Below are positions 35,156-46,073 of a DNA stretch of 64,000 nt, one piece after another (the stretch's first letter is position 1; each line of letters starts with the position of its first letter). The stretch is from Prunus persica. Taxonomy: Eukaryota; Streptophyta; Magnoliopsida; Rosales; Rosaceae. The DNA is taken from positions 16,847,972 to 16,911,971 of the forward strand of contig NC_034012.1 of the NCBI RefSeq assembly GCF_000346465.2, read 5' to 3'. The position numbers and the translations under genes are program-made. Under the pieces are notes generated by a model. It ran no database searches and was not told the origin of the DNA. It was given only the letters and a program-made list of their open reading frames with translations.

Positions 35156-35800
35156 ATCCCAGACGACTACTGTTCTGAGATATTGATGAATACTGATTGT
35201 GATGACAAGCTTATTCTCACATCCTTAAATAGGAAAACGAGTGCACATGCTGAACCCAAAGGTATAATATAATTGGTAAGTTAATTACAGTTTGAATCCC
35301 AGGAGTTTGGGGTCAATCACAGATTAGTCCCTACTTTTCAAAATTTGGCCAAAATTACCCAAAGGTTAGGAGTCCTTAGAATCTTTGCCCCTCTTTGTAC
35401 AACATATATCTTTTTCTATATATATTTTTTAATACAAGTGATATTGGAGGTATAGAGAATCAAACCTAAGACTTTAGGTGTAGGGCTAAATGCTTTTTAC
35501 CACTTGATCTACAAGTAACTTGTAGGTAACAAATATCTTAATTGATATTTACAACTCAAGACTACACTCGTTTTCTCAACTTATCAAGAACGCACTTTTC
35601 GAAATTCAGAGAAAATTGCTATATTGACTATTGTCATGCCTTTTCTAAATGTGTATAAATGCACTGATGCTAAATATAGAAACTCGAAATGACTACAAGA
35701 AAATAGGCCTTAGTTGACACTTAGAGTTGACCCTTTTTTTCCAAAATCATCAATTATTTTACGAAACTTTGACGCTTTTTTAAAAGCGTCAACTACTTAG
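35156..35800. other. Spacer with a fragment of an unclassified repeat
   Basis: From about 35690 the text CTACAAGAAAATAGGCC and later AAAAGCGTCAACTACTTAG, with GTTGACG/CGTCAAC motifs, resumes after the nested element at 36933 (AAAACGTCAACTATATATC and similar to 37090). This looks like an unclassified DNA transposon interrupted by the hAT-like element. No gene is seen. Confidence 0.4.
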
Positions 35801-36924
35801 CAGTAGGGCTTGTCAATGGGCCGGCCAGGCTAGCTCGGCGCAAATTTAATGGGCTTGGGCCGGGCCGGGCTTTAAAGAGGAGAGAGAAAATAATAGGGAG
35901 GGCCGGGCTGGGTTTCTTTAGAAAATTCAAAGCCCAGGAACAACTCATGGGCCGGGCTTGAGAAAGACCATTGGGTTGGGCTGGGCCAAAATGGGCCTAC
36001 TTCATTCGAAAAGAAGAAGAAGAAGAGGAGAAAGAAACAATGTGCCATTCAAAAAGAGGCACTCAGCTGCATCACAATTAAACCGCAACACGTTTTAAGA
36101 AATAATTTTAAAAAATAATAAGTATCAAAAAAATATTTTTAAAAAAAGGATGGTATGAATAAATATGCAAATGCTTGGTGATGGGTTTAAGAAAAGCATG
36201 ATTATATTCGTCAATATGATTATGTTTGGTGATATGATATGTTGTTCGTCTTATTCTTGATTTATATAATTGTTGTATTAATAATTGACACAAATTAATG
36301 TGCTAATAATCCAATTATAAACTACGAATGAGTAAAGAAAAGTAAATGAAATGAAACAAAACAAGAAACCCAAAATAAACACAAACAACAATTTCTATAA
36401 CCCTTTAACACCACTGTATCACCATGGTAACACCAGTTTATCACGTTTTAGGCAGAGACGAATTATGAACTTCCTCTGTTTTTCAGTTTTGACATATGTC
36501 CAGTTTTTTACCTATAACTTTTCAACCGTTTATGCAAATTTTGTGTTCTTCATATGGTTGAATTCAGTATAGAAAAATGAAGAACAAAACCCGGACCAAA
36601 TGTAAAACATAATATTTCAAAGAAGTAACACACACACACACACACACACAAATGAAAGCGGGGAGGTTTGTGATTCAAGTGATATAATCATAATCCTAAA
36701 CCCTTATTTATACATAATTATATATGTATGTGGGCCTAATGAGCAGGGCTGGGTCAGGCTTTCTTGGGCTTAACCGAGTGGGACCTATAGGCCGGGCTGG
36801 GCTTTAGACACCCAAGCCCAAGCTCAGTCCAACCCAATGTGGGCCGTGCCATCCCAAAGGCCATAACGGGCCAGGCCAGACGGGCCCCCATTGGCCCGTG
36901 AGCTAGCAGGCCAAGTTATGAGGC
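35801..36924. mobile_element. hAT-like element nested in another repeat
   Basis: Flanked by a perfect 8-base duplication CTACTTAG (35793-35800, 36925-36932). The left end reads CAGTAGGGCTTGTCAATGGG, and both ends carry GGGCCGGGC/GCCCGGCCC-type subterminal motifs, common in Ac-like hAT elements. The terminal inverted repeats themselves match poorly, so the exact end is less sure than the duplication. A (CA)n run lies at 36628-36650. No transposase is seen. Confidence 0.55.
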
Positions 36925-36932
36925 CTACTTAG

Positions 36933-37464
36933 CAGGTTTACTTTACGTTTTACAAAAAAACGTCAACTATATATCACTTTCCCTAACACTTCATCGAGAA
37001 GGTCAACTCTATATCACTTTTCCTTGACATTTTATAAAGAACGTCAACATATCACTTTTCCCTGACATTTTACAAAGAATCAATTAAAATCCTTTTGTAC
37101 CTAACACTTTATAAAAGATCCTCAGGAAAACAAGTGCAATAGTTCTCAGGTTTTTCATTTCGCTCGAAATTTATCTAAATATTTTTCCCTACATTCAACT
37201 CCTCTTCCTCTTGGTCACCACATTTTCCCTTCATTCTTCCAAAACAAAAAATATCAGAGTCCCTAGGGTTTTCCACACTTTCTTCATTTCTTAGATTGGA
37301 TACAAAAATCCGAAGAGAAAAAAATTGTGAATCACAAATCTTAGTGGGCTCATGCTCTGCTAGTCGGGGCGGCAACAATTCAAGTGTATTTGTTATCTAT
37401 CCAAAGTTATTAGTTCAGATGAATTTTTTTTTTCCCAACTCTCTTTCATCTTTCATTCTCTACA
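36933..37464. other. Spacer before a CACTA element
   Basis: Remains of the host repeat (CGTCAAC motifs to ~37090), then DNA without recognised features. The open frame at 37175-37378 (minus) has no recognisable family. Confidence 0.4.
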
Positions 37465-39424
37465 CACTACTACAAAAAGAGAAAAAGACGACCAGAATAC
37501 AATGATGGTATAAATAAATACTGTCGTTGTGTTTAGAAAGACGATAGTAATAAAAAACCACCGTGGATAAATAACTTAAACACCTAAAAAATCGAGATCA
37601 GTTTGGGTATTTCTAAAATATGACGCACCAAACTAAAAAGGCGTCTTCTTATTAAACATGTTTTCTCCAGACATAAACTCTTAACCTCAAAAACAATGAC
37701 AGCAGGTATGAAGCAACCGACGTAGAAAGTAAAGACAATGTTTTACCAAAACTACCGCCGTGTTAGCTGCTAGTTAAACATGACCAACTATTCTTAACTA
37801 GTGTAGTATAATTTTAATGGAATCTATGTTGGTAGATTCGTAATCAGCGTCATATTAAAGTCATATACTACGACGGTAAAAATAAATTTATCGACATATT
37901 AGGACCTCATGTACTACGACGGTATTTATAACATTATTGTCATATAGAGTAATAGCGAACCACGGCACTAGTAGCGTAAATAATGATGTCTAAATGTAAA
38001 AATATTCACGTTGTATTTTTACTATATCAAGAGGTATTAAGTTAGTACACCATGATGGGTTGTTTGTACCTAACCACGTTGGTGTCTTCACTTATAGCAT
38101 AGTATAATATTATTTTTCCACTTCGTTAATTGAAATATACCGTTGTCTCTATATCCTTTATACAACTGTCCTTTTCTGATTACCATCATCTGAAATTTGT
38201 ATTGCTTTTTAAGATTTATTTTCTGGATTTTGGTAGCCTATGAAGGTAGATCAACAAAATGACAAGTATGGAGTAAAAAAGCTGATGGTTTATATAGAAA
38301 ACTATCGTATGCGATATAATTTTAGGCTTTTTTACTAAATGAAATCGTCAGAGAAATGCAAATGAGATCCCAAGAGATATGAAATCTTACCAGTGGGAGC
38401 TATGTTCCTCATCACAATCGAACCACCAACATGAGAAGGACAATATTTTGAAAGTTAATGATGTGTGTGTCATCAATATTTTGGACCTTTAGAGACGTGA
38501 GAGAGATACACACATAGTAACTTCCAAATTATTGCCTCCCACCCAAATCCGGACCTTCAGAGAGGTAGAGCCAAGGGCGTATGGGACTTGAGTTAGAGTT
38601 GGAACCCTAATAGAAAATCAAAATTGAAGAAAAGCCCCAATTTATCTTTACATCCAGGGGTTTATTCATAAAGAGCGTAGTCAGAACCGTCGTCGTATTG
38701 ATCTTTGGGACAATATATAAACTTTTTCGTCACCTGACCTAAACTTTTACGTTCTCTCTAAAACTTTCAGTCTTCTCTCAATTTCCCTCTCATTTGCCAA
38801 AAGTTGCGCGTCTGATTCTCTTCATCTTCCTCGTCTTCGCCTCCAAAACTCCAAAGTTAATTCCGAAGAAAACTTTCTTTGCAAGCCAAAGTTATTTTCT
38901 CATACTTTTTTCCCCCCAATATCATTTGAAGTTTTTTTTTAAAGAACAAGTCCCACTGAGGTTTGAAACCAGACTTAGGTTTGAAAAGGATGAAATCTTT
39001 CACTGGTCCCACTCTCAGGTCGTGTGAGGATAACGGGTTTGTCTTGTATTTGACATTTTTATTCACACACTACGACGGTAATTAAATTCGTGCTATTTCA
39101 ATAGCACGACTGCTCTTGATAACCGATGTGGTGTGAGAATAAATATGATGTTTTAAAGATAAAATCGTCGTCTTATTTGAAATGTACGTGGGAGAGAGAA
39201 ATCTGGGTGGTTTTTTATATGCATGAACTCATAATAAGACGACGGTTTTATATAATTAGCGTAGTTTTAATTATCTCACCATGGCTTATTTGCACATCCA
39301 CGTTTCTATAGATTAGCACGACGGTGTTGTTTTTTTTTTTTTCCGATGTCTGAACTTTAATATTATGTCAGTTTGTTTACTTAACCGTCGTTGTTGTTCT
39401 TGCAGTTTGTATTTCCCTCTAAAC

Positions 39425-40075
39425 ATGGTTTCTAAATCTCAAAGTAAGGAGGCTCAAGTGCCAAAAGGTCAAAGCAAGGACCACATGAGTAAAGCCAAAT
39501 CTATTCAAAGCAATCCCACAAAGAAGATGATATTTACTTCAACCTCCGAGAAAGACCCAAGCTCTGCGACATTTGATGAGGAGACAAAATCGACTCGCAT
39601 TATCAACACAATGAGCCGTGTTGTGAAGAGGAAAATCCAGAAGATTAAGCCTGTGGTTGAGTACAATAAAAGTGGCAGACCACATGGCATGGTTTCTATT
39701 GAGATGCAGAGTTACATTGGTGTTTTGGCACGCACCAGAGTTCCTCTTGTGGACAAGAAATGGACTCAATTGCCCAAGGACCTGAAGGAGCAGATTTGGG
39801 AAGCTGTTCAAATGGCTTATGTTGTTGGGTAAGGGGGTAAGAAGATGGTGCTATGCATTCTGAGCAGTCACAGAGAAGGGAGAAATGCGAGTACAACCAT
39901 AGGTTGTCTTGAAAAGGGTATGTTGGTTTGTAGGATCCATTGGAAGAAACCATGCCTGATGAAGAAATCGATCGATCTCTGCTATGGAAGAAGGCAAGAG
40001 AAGATAAACAGGGAAACATCCCTGATCTAAAGGTTTCAGAGAAGGGAAAATTAATCGTAAGTCTCACTGACTCTG
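39425..40075 (+). pseudogene. CACTA ORF1 (TnpA-like) protein, broken
   Basis: ATG at 39425 opens 135 codons with VVKRKIQKIKPVVEYNKSGR, HGMVSIEMQSYIGVLARTRV and KEQIWEAVQMAYVVG, ending in a TAA at 39830-39832. Downstream text still encodes REKCEYNHRLS-type and SLLWKKAREDKQGN-type segments in other frames, matching the homologous gene at 58604-59448. Comparison shows an internal deletion and frame changes. Plant CACTA ORF1 proteins of this type bind subterminal repeats; this copy cannot make the full protein. Confidence 0.75.
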
Positions 40076-40514
40076 TTCTAAACTTGTAAAACGGAGGTTT
40101 TATTTTTCATTTAGACGTCGATCTTTTTAGCAACCGTTGTTAGACATGAAACCCCACTACGGTTTTTATTTACCGCTATTTTAAAAATGATTTAACGTCA
40201 GTATTTTTATGAAATCGATGTATGTATTGAATTATCACGACGGTTTATATTTCTGAGTTAGGCATTTAAATTAAAGTTTAAACTTTCTTCATATTCATTT
40301 AGACGTCGTACGTTTTAGTAACCGACGTTAGACATGAAATACCACGACGATTTTTATTTCCGCCGTTTACAAATTGATATGACGTCGGTGTTTTTGGTAA
40401 ACCTACGTCTGTATTGAATTACAATGACGGTTTTGTATTTCTCTGTTAGACGTTTTAAATTAAATTTTAAACTTTCTTCATATTCACACGCACACACACT
40501 ATCTCTTTGTCTCT

Positions 40515-40517
<3 letters not shown>

Positions 40518-40563
<46 letters not shown>
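40518..40563. repeat. (CT)n microsatellite
   Basis: About 23 CT dinucleotides inside the CACTA element, within the region between its two genes. Confidence 0.95.
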
Positions 40564-40568
<5 letters not shown>

Positions 40569-40846
40569 TGGTTTGTACACTATTTCTGCATCTATGAATA
40601 TTTTGGTTAAGGTTTTTTTTCTTTCTCTGGATGTCAAATATACGATGGTTTTTTCATGGACCGACGTTAGAATTCATGCAAAATGACGGTAGTTTCTGAC
40701 TGACGTATGTGTTAAAGGATTTACTACGTCAGTTTTTTAAATAACCCGTTGTCTTAACTTCTTTACCACGTCGGTTAATATATTTTGTAGTTGTTTATTT
40801 AATCTGGTTTACTATCTGTTCACTCACTAACATTCTAAGGTTTAAA

Positions 40847-43475
40847 ATGATGTTTCAATCACATAAGACATCTAAGAGTTTGACTTGGCATGCTGCTAGA
40901 AAAGTAGTTGATGGTCATATGTCTCATCCAGCGGATTCCCTATCTTGGAAACTTGTTGATGATAAATGGCCCGAGTTTGGTAAAGAGCTGAGAAACTTGA
41001 GATCTCTCTCATCTGATGGATTCAATCCCCACAATTCTTTAAGTAGCAGATATAGTTGTTAGCTAGTTATCTTAGTTATATATAATCTCCCACCATGGCT
41101 ATGCATGAAACGGAAGTTCATGATGTTGACCTTATTGATTTCCGGTCCTAAACAGATATAGATGTCTACTTAGAGCCTTTGATTGATAATTTAAAATTTC
41201 TGTGGGATGGGATTAGAGGAGTGTATGATAAACACATAGGAGAATACTTTACATTCAGAGGTGTACTACTGTGAACAATTAATGATTTTCCTACTAATGG
41301 GAACTTATCTGGTTGTATCGTTAAAGGATATAAAGCTTGTCCAATATGCGGCGATGATACACCTAGTCACAGGTTGAAAATGGCCACAAAATTTGTTACA
41401 TTGGGCATAGAAAATGGTTACCGATCAATCATCCATATCGGAGGCAGCGTGCAGCTTTTAATGGAAAACCTGAATATGCCACGCTTCCCGAGCCATTAAC
41501 CAGAGAAGAAGTGCTGCATATGGTTGAAGATATTAATTATGTATGGGGCTCGAAAAATGAGGGAAGTGTTGGTGAGAATGATGGTGACAGAGTTTGTTGA
41601 AAAAAGAAATTAAAGTTCTTTGATCTCGAGTATTGGAAATACCTTCCTATGAGGCATGTTCTAGATGTTATGCATATTGAGAAGAATGTTTACGATAGTA
41701 TCATTGGTACATTGTTGGAGATCCCTGGAAGAAATAAATATGGGATTACTGCTCGGTTAGATTTATTGAACATGGAGGTCAAAGCTGATTTGCAACCAGA
41801 GTATGGGGAAAGACGTACTTGCTTGACTCCAGGGCCTTGGAATTTGTCAAGAACAGAGAAGAGAGCGGTTTGCAATTCTTTCTATGGTATGAAGGTCCCT
41901 GAAGGTTATTGTTCAAATATAAAAAAATCTTGTATCTTTAAAAGATTCAAGACTTCTTGGACTTAAATCTCATAATTGTCATACCTTGATGCAACAATTG
42001 CTCCCTGCGGCAATTCGTTTTGTTTTGGAGAAGCCTGCAAAGTATGCAATAACTCGATTGTGCTTCTTCTTCAATGCTATATGTGATAAGACAGTAGATG
42101 TTTCCAAGCTAGATAAGTTGGAAGAAGATGTTTGCTTGAGAAGTACTTTCCCTCTTCATTCTTTGACATCATGGTTCATCTAGTAGTACATCTTGTTAGA
42201 GAAGTTCGTTTATGTGGGCCAATATATTTTAGATGGATGTATCCGTTTGAAAGATATATGAAAGTACTAAAGAGGTATGTTCAGAACCGTACTCGTCCCG
42301 AAGGTTGCATTGTTGAGCGATATATAGCTGAAGAAGCTGTAGAGTTTTGCACCGAGCAATTCTCTGATGTTAGTATAGTTGGAGTGCCTTCAAAACAGAA
42401 GATGAGAGTTTCGAAGCCATTATTAGGTTGCACAGTAAGCTTAGTTGATCGGGACTTGTTGAACCAGGAACATCTATATGTCTTGGAGAATACGGAGGAA
42501 GTCCTACCTTATATCGAGTACGTATGAGTTTTATTTTTCACATGGAGCCATTTCAAATATTATTATTCCTTATGTTTATCTTATATACAAGGGACCGTAA
42601 TGCTTGATTTTTTCGTGTAAATGTAGGGAACATATGATCCACATCAAGACCACTTATCCAAAATTTAGAAAGAGAACAAACTGGCTGCAAGATAAGCACA
42701 ATAACACTTTCATTCAATGGCTACACTTTAAGGTATATATGTTATTGAATGACATATTCAACTTTTAATTTTCTTCCTTTCTATATGTTAGATTGAATTA
42801 AGATATATACGATTAATTTGTAGGTTCAAAATGAACTTAATGGGGAAGAGCATAATGGTGTATCAGAAAATTTGAGGTGGCTAGCAGCTAGTCCAAGCAT
42901 GGCAGTGCCATCATATAGGAGCTATCTTATTAATGGTGTTAAATTTAACACCAAGGCATAAGATAATGTGCGAACTGTCCAAAATAGTGGAGTTTATTTA
43001 CTTACACATACTATGCAAGTTGCTAGTGCTAAGGATGAAAACCCTATTGTCTCCAATATGGGGTTTTATGGTGTTATTCAAGAAATTTGAGACCTTGACT
43101 ACCAAAAGTTTAGAATCCCAGTTTTGAGGTGTGATTGGATAGATAACACTTCGGGCCTTGTAGTCGATGAACTTGGATTTACCCTTGTAGATTTGAGTAA
43201 AATTGGACATAGGAATGAAAAATTTGTTTTGGCTTCTCGAGTCAAACAAGTATTTTATGTTGACAACCCAATGCATCGTTGTTGTTGGTAGTGTTATCAA
43301 TGCCTAATAGAGAATATAATGATGTTATTGGTGATGATGTGCTAGGTGATATTTAAATTGAGTGAAAGCCATTTACTAGAGGGATACTAAATGTTGACAC
43401 ATTTGATGACCTAGTGGGTGAGTTTGGGAGTGAAAATATTAGAGATGGGTGTGAAGATATATGGATTGATTGATT
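40847..43475 (+). pseudogene. TNP2-like CACTA transposase, many stops and frameshifts
   Basis: Ordered fragments in several frames follow the TNP2 family layout: ADSLSWKLVDDKWPEFGKEL and GFNPHNSLSSRYSC; then a zinc-binding-like ACPICGDDTPSHR and WLPINHPYR-type text; RHVLDVMHIEKNVYDSIIGT; GPWNLSRTEKRAVCNSFYGM; FERYMKVLKRYVQNRTRPEG; and the DUF4216-like tail to about 43475. Frame changes occur near 41070, 41400, 41960 and 42170, and stops interrupt the tail (for example at about 43090). The En/Spm-type transposase cuts and rejoins CACTA ends. This copy is dead. Confidence 0.8.
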
Positions 43476-44593
43476 GTTGTAATGTATGACATTAGTTATT
43501 CAGTTAATTGTATGACATTAATTAATAACTATGTGCATCATTTTAATTTTGATCACATTTTCATTATGCAGGCTTTGGGCGTAAAAAAAAAAAAAACTGG
43601 ATTAAAGGTGTAAAGTACAACGGTCTAGTAAAAAAAAAAGGGAAAAACAGACGTCCAAAATAAAACCAATGTCAGGTTTTCAAAAACGTCATGGAAAGAA
43701 AATGCAAAAGATCGTAAAGAAATAAAAACCGCCATCTGAAATTGAAAACACGTCGGGTTGTTGGGTAGTATAAACATTAGATACCGGCTACAAAACAAAG
43801 ATCGTCGTATATTCCAGAATAACACGACGGTGGATTACTCCAACCGACGATTTTGTTAAACACTACTTCCACGCTTAAAACCTACTGTCGTCTAAAAGGG
43901 GAAATAAAGGCAGCTCAATTGCATTAACTGTCGTGACACATGTTCTGCATGTCGGCTAGTCTAAAACAACTGACGTCTCAGATCATACACACATCAAGGA
44001 GGGTAAAACAAGCGACTTTTAAAAGGAAACCCACGTCATCATGTATTAATAACCGACGAGGTGAGAAATTACAATGTCACGCAATTGGATCCACGTGATG
44101 TAGTGAAAAAATTAACCACGTCCTGTATTTTTAGACCACCCAACATTGAATACATAATCCACGTCGGTTCTTTTTCTATTAACACCTTCAATATTTTTTG
44201 TAACGTCAGTCTTTGACAATAGCAGTCGTGGGTACGATTTGTTACGGCGGTATTAAGTAATATTATGTCATTTTATACTTGTTAGACGTCGGTTCTGTAG
44301 CAAGAGCGATGTCTAACTCTATCAAATGAGCTTCTTTGTATAATTTAAACGACGATTCTCACAAGAAACAAACGTAGAATATGGTTAAAACATCGTTGTT
44401 CAACTACTCTGCGACGTGGATAATCACATAAGCGACGGTTTTGCCAAATGCGGGACGTGGTTAATTTATTTTATGGTGGTTACTGAGTGACTACTGACAT
44501 GTAATATGCTTTAAACATCTGTTGGTTTGTACGACGGTTTTCACTTAGACCGTCGTTGTTTTCTGGTCGTCTTTTTCACTTTTTGTAGTAGTG

Positions 44594-44934
44594 CCACTAC
44601 GGTTTTTAGGTTATCCAAGTTTGTTTTCCTTTAATTAGGATGTGGATAATTATCTGTACGTCGGTTCTTGTTTTGATATTGATATGTAAGACTCTTTAGA
44701 CGCCTCAGTTTCAATAAAATCGTCGTCTAATGTTGTCAAAGATTTCATTTTAGGCTATATATATAGTAATTACACGTCGGTTCGTAATAGTTTTGGACGT
44801 TGAATGTATTAACGACGTCGGTTAATAGCCGTCGTTGTTTTATGTAAAAAAGATGACGTCCGATTTCACGATGGTTTGAAAATCTTCTAGACGACGGTGG
44901 TTTCCCGTCGTCTATTTCGATTTTTGTAGTAGTG
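44594..44934 (+). mobile_element. Orphan right end of a second CACTA element
   Basis: The text continues with CGTCGG/CGACGG motifs and ends in TTTTTGTAGTAGTG at 44934. Read inward on the other strand this is CACTACTACAAAAATCG followed by AAATAGACGACGGGA, which matches the terminus at 26274 better than the element immediately to its left. So it is the end of a different copy or subfamily that directly abuts the 37465-44593 element. Confidence 0.7.
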
Positions 44935-46073
44935 TTTAGTTTTAGGACTCATAGCAACTAGCTCTTGGCTGTGATTCTTTTATCTTTATTAAATTTATTG
45001 TGACAAGCATTTGAATTGAAGTATGAAGAATTTTTTAGTTTTTTTTTTTTGGTCGAAAACATTTTTTAGCTAGTATGAAGGTTTTTCTTAAATTTATCGT
45101 GACAAGCATGGACGGACCCGGAATTTTAAAACGGAGTGGGCTAAATTTAGGTATTAAGTGGATAGAAAACTCAACAATACCATGTGATTTCATAGATAAC
45201 CAAAAAAGAAAAGAAAAAAAAAAGCGAGAACAATAAAATCAATTACAAATCCTATTTGATAATTCATATATAACTCATAAACTGAAACCGATGCCCCAAT
45301 TGCAAATCCTAATTGATAATTCATAAGTGTCAATTGCAAATCCTAATTGATACTTCATAAACTCCAAAAAAATCCTCAATTAAAGCATCAAGAAATTGAG
45401 AGAAGCTTACATGACGAATATAGGAACTTGGTTAACTTGAATTAAGTCTTGAAGGTGAGTGCAACAGTAACAAGAGCGTTATTTTATTTTTTTTCCTCTA
45501 CATGCAAGGGTAGGGTAGTGCTTCTTTTTTTTCTTTTCTTTTCTATGTGTTGTGTGTGAGTTATTTCTTTTTTCTTTTTTTTTTTCTTTCGCTGTGCTGT
45601 GTGTGAGTTCTTCCCCACTCTTTTTATTGACTAGGGAGGAGAACTAGATGAGGTTAGGTTATTTAAATTTGGGTGAGCTAGGATTTTATTTTTTTGGCTG
45701 GATAAAAGAAGCCACATATAGCTAGGTTTGCCAAACTAAAGGTCCATCCTGGGCTATAGCCCAGATTTGCCAAACTAAAGGTCCGTCAAGCATTTAAGGT
45801 AATTTAAAAGCTATTAGTATCCATTAAATCTGGTTCCCCCTAATAATACAAATCCAAATGTTAGGTTGAAATAATTGAGTATCTACCATTCGGATCTGCC
45901 CTAGCTGCCCCACTTGATAATAGCGAATCTCAGATTTATCATCTATTATCTATATAACTTACACGGAATGAGCTACTGCTTTCATCTCATTTTGCAACCT
46001 TCAAAAGACCCTTAGCCTTTTTGTTTCCAGTTTGGAACCCATCCAATCCAACCAACCCCATATACGGCCAGCG
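44935..46073. other. Upstream region of the polyketide synthase gene
   Basis: Contains a small element, about 45110-45788, with GGACGGACC at the left and GGTCCGTC at the right, and AAGCAT on both outer sides as a possible duplication. Its termini resemble the text near 11879. About 285 bases separate it from the gene's start codon. No other gene is seen. Confidence 0.45.
45951..45957 (+). promoter_or_regulatory. TATA box of the polyketide synthase gene
   Basis: TATATAA about 120 bases upstream of the ATG at 46074, giving a leader of about 90 bases. Confidence 0.55.

Larger units (their letters stand above)
37465..44593 (+). mobile_element. CACTA (En/Spm) element, nearly complete, decayed genes
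   Basis: Left terminus CACTACTACAAAAAGAG at 37465; right terminus, inverted, CACTACTACAAAAAGTG ending at 44593. The first ~29 bases match with one difference. CGACGG-type subterminal repeats occupy 37480-38300 and 43600-44580. Inside are an ORF1/TnpA-like gene (39425-40075) and a TNP2-like transposase (40847-43475), both on the plus strand. The 3-base flanks (ACA left, CCA right) do not match, so rearrangement after insertion is likely. It is 7.1 kb long. Confidence 0.85.

Noticed and set aside
45110..45788. Confident hAT element upstream of the polyketide synthase
   Set aside because: The ends GGACGGACC/GGTCCGTC are short and the flanking AAGCAT match is shifted relative to them, so it is only mentioned in the spacer entry.
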